From contig JAGAMG010000026.1 in NCBI GenBank assembly GCA_017624835.1, forward strand, positions 62,001 through 126,000: DNA of 64,000 nt. The letters are read 5' to 3'. The position numbers were made by a program, and so were the translations under genes. How positions within the stretch are numbered: position 1 is the stretch's first letter; every line of letters begins with the position of its first letter. The stretch is from Lachnospiraceae bacterium (GTDB lineage Bacteria; Bacillota; Clostridia; Lachnospirales; Lachnospiraceae). Positions 54,472 through 62,609 of this stretch are shown here, piece after piece. The notes beneath the pieces are model-generated. The model was not told where the DNA came from and ran no database searches. It saw only the letters and a list, made by a program, of their open reading frames with translations.

Positions 54472-54612
54472 TTCGATAGTGCCGAATTTGTTCGGAGTTG
54501 CCGAATTGCTAGGATTTATGCGGGTTTGAAGCTGTTCGGCATTGCCGAACGGTCATAAGTGGAATAAGTGGTGTTCGACAGTATCGAATGGAATTTGTTC
54601 GATGTCATCGAA
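54472..54612. repeat. Array of five 15-bp palindromic sites
   Basis: TTCGATAGTGCCGAA (54472), TTCGGAGTTGCCGAA (54491), TTCGGCATTGCCGAA (54535), TTCGACAGTATCGAA (54574) and TTCGATGTCATCGAA (54598); start-to-start spacings 19, 44, 39 and 24. All share TTCG-7-CGAA, each preceded by G, with divergent centres and flanks. They lie in the 1-kb stretch without intact genes after mcrC, next to further small palindromes (for example AAAGTT/AACTTT at about 54423-54437). They look like binding sites of one protein or an origin/transfer region. Confidence 0.8.
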
Positions 54613-54768
54613 TTTAATTTGGTTAATAAATTACAACTTTTTTTGCAATCAGCTTTTTTTGACCCTAAGTACTAAACATAAGGAAAAGAAAACGCTGAGA
54701 GGTCTAACTTGAGAAATACTCTCATAGTATTGGAAAGAAGGACAAGCTTAAGGAGGTGGAGATTCCGC

Positions 54769-55002
54769 TTGGAGCAGAGGAAACTAAATTATCGTTTTCA
54801 CAATCCGAATTCGGCGGAGGATACCGCTGACTTCTAGTGTAAGCTTTTGATTGAAGCAAACGCAGGTAAGGTGGAACGTGCGATTAAAGAAGCTGCATCA
54901 AGGTGTGCAGAGGAAAGTGAGTACATAGCAGAGCCGGAGGAAATGAAGGCAGATACACCGGAGGAAGAAACGGTGAATATAAGACGAAGAAGAGCAAGGT
55001 AA
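54769..55002 (+). pseudogene. Broken small ORF of integrative-element type
   Basis: From a TTG at 54769 (AAGGAGG upstream) the frame reads MEQRKLNYRFHNPNSAEDTADF, then an in-frame TAG at 54835-54837 (codon 23), then continues CKLLIEANAGKVERAIKEAA to a C-terminal RRRRAR and stop at 55002, 78 codons in all. I associate this HNPN-TAD-EAN pattern with small accessory ORFs near recombinase or relaxase genes of Clostridia integrative elements; that association is from memory. With no recombinase left in the window, it marks the scar of a lost element. Confidence 0.65.
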
Positions 55003-55029
55003 ATTTAAGTTGTTTTTTACAGAAACTAA

Positions 55030-55065
55030 AGGAACTTAAATTATTTTATGAAAATTTGAGTTCCT
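55030..55065. other. Imperfect hairpin AGGAACTTAAAT / ATTTGAGTTCCT
   Basis: The arms are 55030-55041 and 55054-55065, and a third related copy, TTTAAGTTCCTT, follows at about 55086-55097. It lies between the broken ORF and the Schlafen-type gene in an AT-rich stretch; role unknown. Confidence 0.5.
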
Positions 55066-55227
55066 ATTTAAGTTCGTGAATGATTTTTAAGTTCCTTGTA
55101 ATATCGCTTGATTAATGGTAAATTAAATTATAAAATTAGTCATAGAAAGTCATTGTTTAGTTATAGAATTTAGTCATAGACACACAATAATGACTATACG
55201 AAGAAATATAGTAAAGGGGCTGATGAT

Positions 55228-56571
55228 TTGAACTTAGGTATTGAAACAGAAACATTAGAATTTAAAAAATCTACCGGCGAGTTAAAAGAAGCAGTGCAGT
55301 CAATTTGTGCAATTTTGAATAAACATCAGCATGGAGAATTATATTTTGGAGTAAAGCCTGACGGAACGGTAATAGGACAAGTTGTTACAGAGGAATCTTT
55401 GCGAGAAGTTAGTCAGAAAATCAAAAATTTTATTGAACCGAAAATTTATCCGGAAATCAAAAAGGTAGTTATTGATGGTAGAGACTGTATTCATGTAAAA
55501 TTTGAAGGGAACCAGGTTCCTTATTTTGCGTATGGCGTGGCAAAGATTCGTGTGGCTGATGAAGATTTGACCATGTCTCCGGAGCAGATAACAGAATTGT
55601 TGTTGGGTAGTGGCAGAGAAGGTAATCGTTGGGAAAGTCTGGTGTCCAATAAGACGATTGATGATATCGACGAGGATCTTTTAAAGAAATATACAACACA
55701 GGCACACGAGGTAGGAAGAATCGCAATCTCATATACTGACAAAGAAACTGTCTTAAATCAGTTAGAATTGACAGAGGGTAACGCTTTGCTAAATGCAGGA
55801 AAAGTGCTGTTTAGTGATGATATTGTACAAGACTTGCAGATGGCGATTTTTGCTACGAACGAAAGGTTGACTTTTAATGATATCCAACGTTATCATGGAC
55901 CGGTGTTAAAGTTGGTAGATATAGCCGAAAGTTATATTAAGAGCAATATTCATTGGAGAGTAGAATTTACCGGAGCTTTACAGCGTACTGAGATACCTGA
56001 GATTCCGGTGGATGCGATTCGTGAGGCATTATTAAATTCGTTCTGTCATAAGGATTATGCATCTGGGCAGAGCAATGAGGTCGCAATTTATAAGGATAGA
56101 GTTGAGATTTATAATCCTGGAGCATTCCCAGAAGGATATGAGCCACAAGACTTTATTGATAAGGCTGAGAGACCGATTCGTAGAAATCCTAAGATTGCAA
56201 GAATGCTTTACTATTCTAAAGATATTGAGAGTTTTGGAACAGGATTAAAGCGTATTGCAGAGGCTTGTGATGCTGCCGGAGTCAGATACGAATTTAAGAA
56301 AATGAAGTCCGGATTTGTAGTTTGTTTTTATCGGTCAGAAGAAAAAGCCGATAAAAAGCCGATAAAAGCTGATAAAAAGCCGATAAAAACTAATAGATAT
56401 GAAATTATTATAGAATATGTGAAAGTAAATGGTTCTATTAATAATAAAGAAGCAAGAGAACTATTGGCATTGGCAGATTCAACAGTAAAACGTATATTGA
56501 AAGATATGGTGGAAAAAGATATGCTAATTATAGAGGGTGAACGCAAGGCAAGGAAATATTTATTGAAATAG
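55228..56571 (+). CDS. Schlafen/AlbA_2-type putative ATP-binding protein
   Basis: 447 residues from TTG 55228 with AAAGGGG upstream. N-terminal AlbA_2/Schlafen domain (ETLEFKKSTGELKEAVQSICAILN, GELYFGVKPDGTVIGQ), middle GHKL-like ATPase C-terminal region (IPVDAIREALLNSFCHKDYASGQSNEVAIYKDRVEIYNPG, RNPKIARMLYYSKDIESFGTGLKRI) and a C-terminal winged helix (GSINNKEARELLALADSTVKRILKDMVEKDMLI). A 7-residue unit ADKKPIK is repeated twice in the linker before it. Such proteins are typical accessory genes in mobile or defence regions; the biochemical role is unsettled. Upstream has repeated TAGTCATAGA/TAGTTATAGA motifs. Confidence 0.85.
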   Translation: MNLGIETETLEFKKSTGELKEAVQSICAILNKHQHGELYFGVKPDGTVIGQVVTEESLREVSQKIKNFIEPKIYPEIKKVVIDGRDCIHVKFEGNQVPYFAYGVAKIRVADEDLTMSPEQITELLLGSGREGNRWESLVSNKTIDDIDEDLLKKYTTQAHEVGRIAISYTDKETVLNQLELTEGNALLNAGKVLFSDDIVQDLQMAIFATNERLTFNDIQRYHGPVLKLVDIAESYIKSNIHWRVEFTGALQRTEIPEIPVDAIREALLNSFCHKDYASGQSNEVAIYKDRVEIYNPGAFPEGYEPQDFIDKAERPIRRNPKIARMLYYSKDIESFGTGLKRIAEACDAAGVRYEFKKMKSGFVVCFYRSEEKADKKPIKADKKPIKTNRYEIIIEYVKVNGSINNKEARELLALADSTVKRILKDMVEKDMLIIEGERKARKYLLK

Positions 56572-56612
56572 TTAGATTTTAATTAGTAAAGAACTACAAA
56601 ACATCAGTCATA

Positions 56613-56661
56613 CCCCAAGAATCCATTACATACAATGTAAAAACGATTCTTGGGGGTTTTC
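56613..56661 (+). terminator. Hairpin overlapping the spoIIID ribosome binding site
   Basis: CCCCAAGAATC (56613-56623) pairs perfectly with GATTCTTGGGG (56645-56655), then GTTTTCTTTT. It works as a terminator for the upstream gene, but its 3' arm is also the only ribosome-binding-like GGGGG (56652-56656) before the spoIIID start. Confidence 0.8.
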
Positions 56662-56663
56662 TT

Positions 56664-56924
56664 TTGAAGGATTATATTGAGGAGCGGGCAATTAATATTG
56701 CCACCTATATTATTGACTGTAATGCTACAGTACGGCAGACCGCAAAGGCTTTTGGAGTAAGTAAGAGTACGGTACATAAGGACGTCACGGACAGATTAAT
56801 GCAGATTAATCCATCCCTAGCCAAACAGGCAAGGAAGGTTTTGGATGTAAATAAATCCGAGAGGCACATCCGTGGAGGTTTGGCAACCAAAGAAAAATAT
56901 CAGCATCTTCATCAGGATGCATGA
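56664..56924 (+). CDS. spoIIID: Sporulation transcriptional regulator SpoIIID
   Basis: 86 residues, TTG start. Mother-cell DNA-binding regulator that acts with sigma-E. Sequence landmarks: MKDYIEERAINIATYIIDCN, HTH TVRQTAKAFGVSKSTVHKDVTDRL, INPSLAKQARKVLDVNKSERHIRGG and LATKEKYQ, matching the family along its full length. The SD-like GGGGG seven bases upstream is buried in a perfect 11-bp hairpin. Direct evidence that the host carries a sporulation programme. Confidence 0.96.
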   Translation: MKDYIEERAINIATYIIDCNATVRQTAKAFGVSKSTVHKDVTDRLMQINPSLAKQARKVLDVNKSERHIRGGLATKEKYQHLHQDA

Positions 56925-57016
56925 AAGGCATAAAGTGAGAAATTACATTTACATTTTCGTTTAACCGCGTTAAACTGTACAGGAATATAAAGCGATAGGC
57001 GGAAAAGAGGATTACC

Positions 57017-58345
57017 ATGTTATATTCCGGAAAAGACTTAAGAAAACTAATTATACCACTTATATTTGAGCAATTGCTGTCCCTTTTGGTGGGATTGGCG
57101 GATACCATTATGATTTCAGGCGTGGGAGAGGCAGCAGTATCAGGAGTTTCCCTGGTGGACACGGTAAATGTACTGATTATTAATGTGTTTGTGGCATTCG
57201 GAACCGGGGGCGCTGTTGTGGCAGGCCATTTCTTGGGGCAAAAGGATGAGGAGAATGCGGGTCGTGCGGCATGGCAGGTGAATTTGTTTGCTGCATTGAC
57301 AGCAATTGTGGTAACCTTTCTCTTTATTGCCTTTCATGATGGCTTACTTAGGCTAATGTTTGGACGGGTGGATGAAGCTGTTATGAGCAATGCCAAGTCC
57401 TATTTGATTATCACAGCCATTTCCATTACGCCTCTGGCTGTTTATAATGCCTGTGCAGCATTGTTCCGTGCCATGGGTGATTCTAAAACCACATTATATA
57501 TATCCTTACTTATGAACGTATTAAATGTGATGGGCAATGCTATCTTAATATATGGAATCCATATGGGAACGGCGGGGGCTGCCATATCTACTACAGTATC
57601 AAGAACCATAGCTGCGGCAATTATTTTTATTTTGATGTTTCAGAATAAGCGTACCATTAATTTTCGCGGAAAGTTTACTCTTCGCTTTGAATGGGGAATG
57701 ATTCGAAAGATTTTATATATCGGCGTGCCCAACAGCTTAGAAAACAGCCTGTTCCAATTGGGGAAAATATTGACCTTAAGTATGGTTTCCACCTATGGAA
57801 CTTATGCCATAGCAGCCAATGCAGTATGTAATACGCTTGCTGCCTTTAATATGCTTCCCGGTCTGGCTGTTAACAGCGCCCTTCTGGCAATTGTGTCGGT
57901 TTGTATTGGAGCAGGAGAAGTGGAGCAGGGACGGTATTATACTAAGAAATTAATGAAAGTAGCAAATATTACCCTGATATTTATGTCTGCCTTTATTATA
58001 ATCTGTTCCAAGTGGATTATTGGTTTCTATCATTTAAGTCCTGAGGCGGCAACACTTGCAAGACAAGTACTTTGTTATCATGCGGTTATGGCAGTATTCT
58101 TTTGGATACCATCCTTTTCCTTGCCCAATACTTTCCGTGCAGCAGGAGATGTTTTTGTACCAATGGGTATTGCCATATTTTCCATGTGGGTTTTCCGATT
58201 GGCGTTATCCTATGTGTTGGGCACCACGCTGGGTCTTGGTCTTATGGGAATCTGGATTGCCATGTCAGTGGATTGGATATTCAGAGCGGTTTGTTATCTC
58301 ATCCGTTTTCATGGAAGAAGCTGGGAACGCAAGATTTTGGCATAA
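57017..58345 (+). CDS. MATE family efflux transporter
   Basis: 442 residues with about twelve hydrophobic segments in two similar halves, the MATE architecture; cation-coupled antiport of drugs or metabolites. Characteristic stretches are LIIPLIFEQLLSLLVGLADTIMISGVGEAAVSGVSLVDTVN near the N-terminus and PNSLENSLFQLGKILTLSMVSTYGTYAIAANAVCNTL at the start of the second half. RBS AGAGG before ATG 57017. Substrate unknown. Convergent with the small minus-strand gene at 58360-58503. Confidence 0.93.
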   Translation: MLYSGKDLRKLIIPLIFEQLLSLLVGLADTIMISGVGEAAVSGVSLVDTVNVLIINVFVAFGTGGAVVAGHFLGQKDEENAGRAAWQVNLFAALTAIVVTFLFIAFHDGLLRLMFGRVDEAVMSNAKSYLIITAISITPLAVYNACAALFRAMGDSKTTLYISLLMNVLNVMGNAILIYGIHMGTAGAAISTTVSRTIAAAIIFILMFQNKRTINFRGKFTLRFEWGMIRKILYIGVPNSLENSLFQLGKILTLSMVSTYGTYAIAANAVCNTLAAFNMLPGLAVNSALLAIVSVCIGAGEVEQGRYYTKKLMKVANITLIFMSAFIIICSKWIIGFYHLSPEAATLARQVLCYHAVMAVFFWIPSFSLPNTFRAAGDVFVPMGIAIFSMWVFRLALSYVLGTTLGLGLMGIWIAMSVDWIFRAVCYLIRFHGRSWERKILA

Positions 58346-58374
58346 AAAACCTGTTACGATTATTTCGTAACAGG
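58344..58374 (-). terminator. Terminator of the small minus-strand gene
   Basis: CCTGTTACGA (58350-58359) pairs with TCGTAACAGG (58365-58374). On the minus strand the stem is followed by six T (complement of 58344-58349). The stem contains the stop codon of the small gene. Confidence 0.8.
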
Positions 58375-58503
58375 AATGGAGAAACGCACTCTACGGTAAA
58401 TTTTCCAAATTATAACGGCGGGAAGACTTACTACCAAATATAAAGTAGAGAGGATTCCGCAGGCACCTCCCACGATTGCAATAATCAGAGTTAATGGGTT
58501 CAT
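58360..58503 (-). CDS. 47-residue small membrane protein
   Basis: Reads MNPLTLIIAIVGGACGILST, then LYLVVSLPAVIIWKIYRRVR and a short polar end, giving one or two hydrophobic segments followed by a basic cluster. AAAGG lies 12 bases upstream of the ATG (58503), and a minus-strand terminator with a T-run overlaps the stop, so the transcription unit is well bounded. I do not recognise a named family. Confidence 0.6.
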   Translation of the reverse strand: MNPLTLIIAIVGGACGILSTLYLVVSLPAVIIWKIYRRVRFSIPVTK

Positions 58504-58663
58504 TTATGATACCAACCTTTCTATAAATTATGTAACAAAATGTGTACTTTATTATCTTAAAGCCTTATAGAAAAATAAAAAATAGATTGAGCAAACCCTT
58601 AACGCTTTTTTGTCGGGATATTAACACTTTCTTAACAAGGCTAATTCCTTAAGATTTCTTCAT

Positions 58664-58692
58664 TTGCGTAAATATACATTATGATGTATACT
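58664..58692 (+). promoter_or_regulatory. Promoter of the UDPGP-family gene
   Basis: -35 TTGCGT (58664-58669), 17-base spacer, -10 TATACT (58687-58692). Confidence 0.65.
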
Positions 58693-58774
58693 TTAACATG
58701 TTAACGAAAAAGTGAATTCCGGTAGGGCAGCCTCACGGGATTCAGCCACGGATAAAAGATGAGGAGAAGTAAAA

Positions 58775-59998
58775 ATGACTTTAGCAGAGGCAAAGGAAAA
58801 ACTGACAAAGTATGGTCAGGAGCATGTATTGAAATATTATAATGAACTTTCAGGTGAAGAACAGCAGGAACTGCTTGCGCAGATTGAAGCTACAGATATG
58901 AGTATACTGTCTGCATGTAAGCATAAAGAAGATTTAGTAAAAAAAGGTGTTCTTTCTCCTTTGGCTGCTATGGAACTTGAGGAAATTGAACAGTGCAAGG
59001 ACGGCTTTACTGCAACCGGTCTGGAAGCAATTAAGGCAGGCAAGGTAGGAGCAGTGCTTTTGGCAGGAGGAATGGGAACTCGTCTTGGTTCTGATAATCC
59101 CAAGGGAATGTACAATGTGGGAATTACCAGAGAACTTTATATTTTTGAGTGTCTGATAAATAATTTGATGGATGTGGTGCGTCAGGCAGATTCCTGGGTG
59201 CATTTGTTTGTAATGACCAGCGACAAAAATAATGATGCCACCGTCAGCTTCTTGCAGGAGCATGATTATTTTGGATATAACAAGGAATATGTACATTTCT
59301 TTAAACAGGAGATGGCAGCAGCAACGGATTATGAGGGTAAGATTTACTTAGAGGAGAAGGGAAAGCTTTCAACATCTCCCAATGGAAATGGAGGTTGGTT
59401 TATTTCCTTGCAGACAGCAGGGCTTTTGGATTTGATTCATGATAAGGGAATTGAGTGGCTGAATGTATTTTCTGTGGATAATGTATTGCAGCGAATTGCT
59501 GACCCTTGCTTTGTGGGGGCTACCATTCAGAAAAACTGTGTGGTGGGATCCAAGGTGGTGCGTAAGAGTGCGCCCGATGAAAAGGTGGGCGTAATGTGCC
59601 TTGAGGATGGGAAACCCTCCATTGTAGAGTATTATGAACTGACCGATGAAATGATGAATGCAAAGGATGAGAAGGGTGATCCTGCTTATAACTTTGGGGT
59701 TATTTTAAATTATCTTTTCCATGTAAAGGAAGTGGAGGAGTTAATGGCAAATCTTCCCCTTCATATTGTGGAAAAGAAAATTCCTTATTTGGATGAAAAC
59801 GGTAATCCGGTAAAGCCTGAGGAACCCAATGGCTACAAGTTTGAAAGCCTGATTCTGGATATGATTCATCAGATGGATAGCTGTCTGCCCTTCGAAGTAG
59901 TTCGTAATCGGGAATTTGCTCCTATTAAAAATAAGACAGGAGTGGATTCTGTAGAAAGCGCCAGAGCATTGCTGCAGGAAAATGGTGTGACTCTATAA
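58775..59998 (+). CDS. UDPGP-family UTP--sugar-1-phosphate uridylyltransferase
   Basis: 407 residues of the UDPGP (eukaryote-like UGP/UAP) family, not the GalU type. Signature nucleotide-binding loop VLLAGGMGTRLGSDNPKGMYNVG (residues about 93-115), then LFVMTSDKNNDATVSFLQEHDYFGY, STSPNGNGGWFISLQ, NVFSVDNVLQRIADPCFVG and YKFESLILDMIHQMDS. Makes UDP-glucose or UDP-GlcNAc from UTP and the sugar-1-phosphate; the residues visible do not settle which. GAGGAG before ATG. galE follows 142 bases later, consistent with UDP-sugar interconversion, and glgP in this window could supply glucose-1-phosphate. Confidence 0.9.
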   Translation: MTLAEAKEKLTKYGQEHVLKYYNELSGEEQQELLAQIEATDMSILSACKHKEDLVKKGVLSPLAAMELEEIEQCKDGFTATGLEAIKAGKVGAVLLAGGMGTRLGSDNPKGMYNVGITRELYIFECLINNLMDVVRQADSWVHLFVMTSDKNNDATVSFLQEHDYFGYNKEYVHFFKQEMAAATDYEGKIYLEEKGKLSTSPNGNGGWFISLQTAGLLDLIHDKGIEWLNVFSVDNVLQRIADPCFVGATIQKNCVVGSKVVRKSAPDEKVGVMCLEDGKPSIVEYYELTDEMMNAKDEKGDPAYNFGVILNYLFHVKEVEELMANLPLHIVEKKIPYLDENGNPVKPEEPNGYKFESLILDMIHQMDSCLPFEVVRNREFAPIKNKTGVDSVESARALLQENGVTL

Positions 59999-60140
59999 CA
60001 TTTTGACAGATTTTATTAACAAAAGAGTATTGAGATAAACGAGAGTATCCTGTAATCTTGGTAGTGTAAAGAGAGTCTTTTCGGAGACATTTTCCAAGGT
60101 GATAGACAGGGTTCTGAAAAAGAACCGGATAGGAGCGCGT

Positions 60141-61157
60141 ATGAGTATTTTAGTAACAGGTGGTGCCGGTTTTATCGGTAGCCATACAGTAGTAGAGTTG
60201 CAGGAAGCAGGCTATGATGTAGTTGTTTTGGATAATTTAAGTAATGCCAGTGAAAAGTCTTTGGAGCGTGTGGAGGCAATCACAGGCAAGAAGGTTCCTT
60301 TTTATAAGGCAGATATTTTGGATCGTGAAGCATTGGAAGAAATCTTCTCCAAGGAAAAAATTGAAGCAGTGATTCATTTTGCCGGTTTAAAGGCAGTAGG
60401 TGAATCCGTACAGAAGCCTTGGGAATATTATGAAAACAATATTGCAGGTACCTTAACCTTAGTAGATGTGATGAGAAAGCACGGTGTAAAGAATATTATC
60501 TTCTCCTCTAGTGCAACCGTATATGGAAATCCTGCATTTATTCCTATTACAGAGGAGTGCCCGAAGGGACAGTGCACCAACCCCTACGGTTGGACAAAAT
60601 CCATGCTGGAGCAGATTTTATCCGATATTCAGAAGGCTGACCAGGAATGGAATGTAATTTTACTTCGTTATTTCAATCCCATCGGTGCTCATAAGAGCGG
60701 TACCATGGGCGAGAATCCCAATGGTATTCCCAACAACCTGATGCCCTATATCACACAGGTAGCAGTTGGTAAGCTGCAGCAGCTTGGGGTATTTGGTGAT
60801 GATTATGATACCCCTGACGGAACCGGTGTACGTGACTACATTCATGTAGTGGATTTGGCAAAAGGTCATGTAAAGGCATTAAAGAAGGTTGAAGAAAACG
60901 CAGGCTTAAAGGTATACAATCTGGGTACCGGTGTGGGCTATAGCGTACTTGACATTGTAAAGAATTTTGAAGCTGCCAATGGAGTAAAGATTCCTTATGT
61001 GATTAAGGAACGTCGTGCAGGAGATATTGCTACCTGCTATTCCGACGCATCCTTGGCAAAGGAAGAACTTGGCTGGGTTGCTGAGTATGGCATCAAGGAG
61101 ATGTGTGAAGATTCCTGGAGATGGCAGAAGAATAATCCTAACGGATATGAGAGCTAA
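60141..61157 (+). CDS. galE: UDP-glucose 4-epimerase
   Basis: 338 residues from the ATG at 60141, 6 bases after AGGAG; the frame is open from 60099 without an RBS. Extended SDR: NAD loop [24 protein letters not shown] and the active-site YGWTKS (YxxxK), [13 protein letters not shown] and [18 protein letters not shown]. Interconverts UDP-glucose and UDP-galactose. A GGTTC/GAACC hairpin (about 60110-60126) lies just before the RBS. Strong terminator downstream. Confidence 0.96.
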   Translation: MSILVTGGAGFIGSHTVVELQEAGYDVVVLDNLSNASEKSLERVEAITGKKVPFYKADILDREALEEIFSKEKIEAVIHFAGLKAVGESVQKPWEYYENNIAGTLTLVDVMRKHGVKNIIFSSSATVYGNPAFIPITEECPKGQCTNPYGWTKSMLEQILSDIQKADQEWNVILLRYFNPIGAHKSGTMGENPNGIPNNLMPYITQVAVGKLQQLGVFGDDYDTPDGTGVRDYIHVVDLAKGHVKALKKVEENAGLKVYNLGTGVGYSVLDIVKNFEAANGVKIPYVIKERRAGDIATCYSDASLAKEELGWVAEYGIKEMCEDSWRWQKNNPNGYES

Positions 61158-61212
61158 GGTTTGAGTAGACAGTAAAGCACAAGCAAATAATAAAATCAAG
61201 AAATAATATAAT

Positions 61213-61262
61213 AGGACAATGTAGATGGTTACAAATGTAATATCTACATTGTCCTATTTATT
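61213..61262. terminator. Intrinsic terminator after galE
   Basis: A 14-bp perfect stem AGGACAATGTAGAT / ATCTACATTGTCCT (61213-61226, 61242-61255) followed by ATTTATTT. It also lies downstream of the convergent hemolysin III gene. Confidence 0.88.
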
Positions 61263-61322
61263 TGCAAATTTTAGTTGATAAATGATGCATCTTAAGTTGA
61301 AGCATGATAAGGAGCAGGAAAG

Positions 61323-61973
61323 CTAAGCAACATACAAATACATAAAGATAAAGTGACATACACTGCCCCCCATTACAAATAAATGGAAGAGCTCGTGGGA
61401 ACCAAAATTTTTGTATTTGGAGTTGAAAACGGGGAGTTTTAGCGCGTATATAACGCCTCCTACTGTATAAATAATACCACCCACCAAAAGCCAAAGGAAA
61501 GCGGCATGGGGAAGGGTATCGTATAATTGTCCGAATACGAAAAGGCATACCCAACCCATTGCAATATAAATCAAAGAAGAAAACCATTTGGGACAGTTAA
61601 TCCAGAAGATATTGATTAGCATGCCAACGGCAGCAATTCCCCAAACAGTAGAGAGCAGGGTCAAGCCTAACTGACCTTCCAATACAATCAGGCATACGGG
61701 GGTGTAAGAACCGGCAATTAGTACAAAAATCATCATATGGTCAATTTTGCGGAAAAGGCGAAGCTTGGAACCGGACAAATCCACGGAATGATAAGTAGTA
61801 CTTGCGGCATAAAGTAAAATCATACTGCCTATAAAAATAGCCATGGCAGCAAAATTGCGCCCGCCGGAACTGACTCCGGCTTTTACAAGCAGCGGAATTG
61901 CTGCAAAAACTGCCAATAGCATTGCAATAAAATGGGTGAGTGCGCTTCCGGGTTCTCTTATTGTAATCTGCAT
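61323..61973 (-). CDS. Hemolysin III / PAQR family membrane protein
   Basis: About 216 residues, seven hydrophobic segments. Family motifs: EPGSALTHFIAMLLA near the N-terminus, STTYHSVDL with the conserved SxxYH, KIDHMMIFVLIAGSYTPVCL, and the C-terminal GSHELFHLFVMGGSVCHF (HxxxH). These residues form the metal site in PAQR/YqfA proteins. The ATG at 61973 has AAAGG 11 bases upstream; the one at 61982 is too close to it. The physiological role of bacterial members is unclear despite the name. Confidence 0.92.
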   Translation of the reverse strand: MQITIREPGSALTHFIAMLLAVFAAIPLLVKAGVSSGGRNFAAMAIFIGSMILLYAASTTYHSVDLSGSKLRLFRKIDHMMIFVLIAGSYTPVCLIVLEGQLGLTLLSTVWGIAAVGMLINIFWINCPKWFSSLIYIAMGWVCLFVFGQLYDTLPHAAFLWLLVGGIIYTVGGVIYALKLPVFNSKYKNFGSHELFHLFVMGGSVCHFIFMYLYVA

Positions 61974-62098
61974 AGTTATCATTTCCTTTCTGGTGTTGTG
62001 GTTTTTTTGATGAGTATTGCTGTTATCTATTTTATTTTATCCATATCTATAAAAAATATTACACAAACTACATAAAACAAATAATAAAACAATAACAT

Positions 62099-62115
62099 GT
62101 AGTTTTGAAAACTAC
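62099..62115. promoter_or_regulatory. 17-bp palindrome GTAGTTTTGAAAACTAC
   Basis: A perfect 17-base palindrome (single central base) 126 bases upstream of the hemolysin III gene; a related ACGTCA-n-TACTACG arrangement follows at 62114-62138. Candidate operator; otherwise 61974-62169 is AT-rich without a gene. Confidence 0.45.
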
Positions 62116-62169
62116 GTCATAAAAATATACTACGACTTTGAAAGGAAAATGTCAAGACTGTTTCAGTTT

Positions 62170-62436
62170 TTAATCCTCTTCAATAATCTGAATTTCTAAA
62201 TAATCAAAATCAATGGCTTCGATAAAATTATCCTGGGTAAAGCGGGCCTTGCTGTGACGTTTGAATTCGGCAATGGTTTTGTCCAGCCAGATAGGCTTGC
62301 CCAAATCGAATTGATAGCATACCTCTTCTAAGGCGTGAAATACCTTGTGGGTACGGGTATCCTGCCTGCTGTCCTCTATACAGGTGTCTTTTATCATGCG
62401 GTTATTTTTAAATTCGCGTGCCCATAAACGAAACAT
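62170..62436 (-). CDS. Small conserved cytoplasmic protein of unknown function
   Basis: 88 residues: MFRLWAREFKNNRMIKDTCI, then THKVFHALEEVCYQFDLGKPIWL, RHSKARFTQDNFIEAIDFDYLEIQIIEED. No membrane segment or known motif. AAGGAG at 7 bases from the ATG makes it a well-supported gene. Similar short proteins are common in Clostridia genomes; I cannot give a function. Confidence 0.8.
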   Translation of the reverse strand: MFRLWAREFKNNRMIKDTCIEDSRQDTRTHKVFHALEEVCYQFDLGKPIWLDKTIAEFKRHSKARFTQDNFIEAIDFDYLEIQIIEED

Positions 62437-62609
62437 TTATCTGCTCCTTCCGATAATGTGATGGTATTATCTTAAAATATTTGTAAATAAAGTGCAAGGA
62501 CATTAAAAAAGGATTAATATTTTATGAATAATATACATTTTATTGCTTTTTTATGATATACTATTAAAGTAAATTTTATTAAGGGTATAAGGAAAGTAAG
62601 GGAATAGCA

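Noticed and set aside
54472..54612. Reading the five palindromes as LexA (SOS) boxes or a CRISPR array
   Set aside because: The half-sites face the opposite way from the Gram-positive SOS box, and the repeat length and spacing do not fit CRISPR; no cas gene is present.
57140..58443. Alternative-frame ORFs inside the MATE gene
   Set aside because: They are shadows of a clearly coding frame with family-wide similarity.
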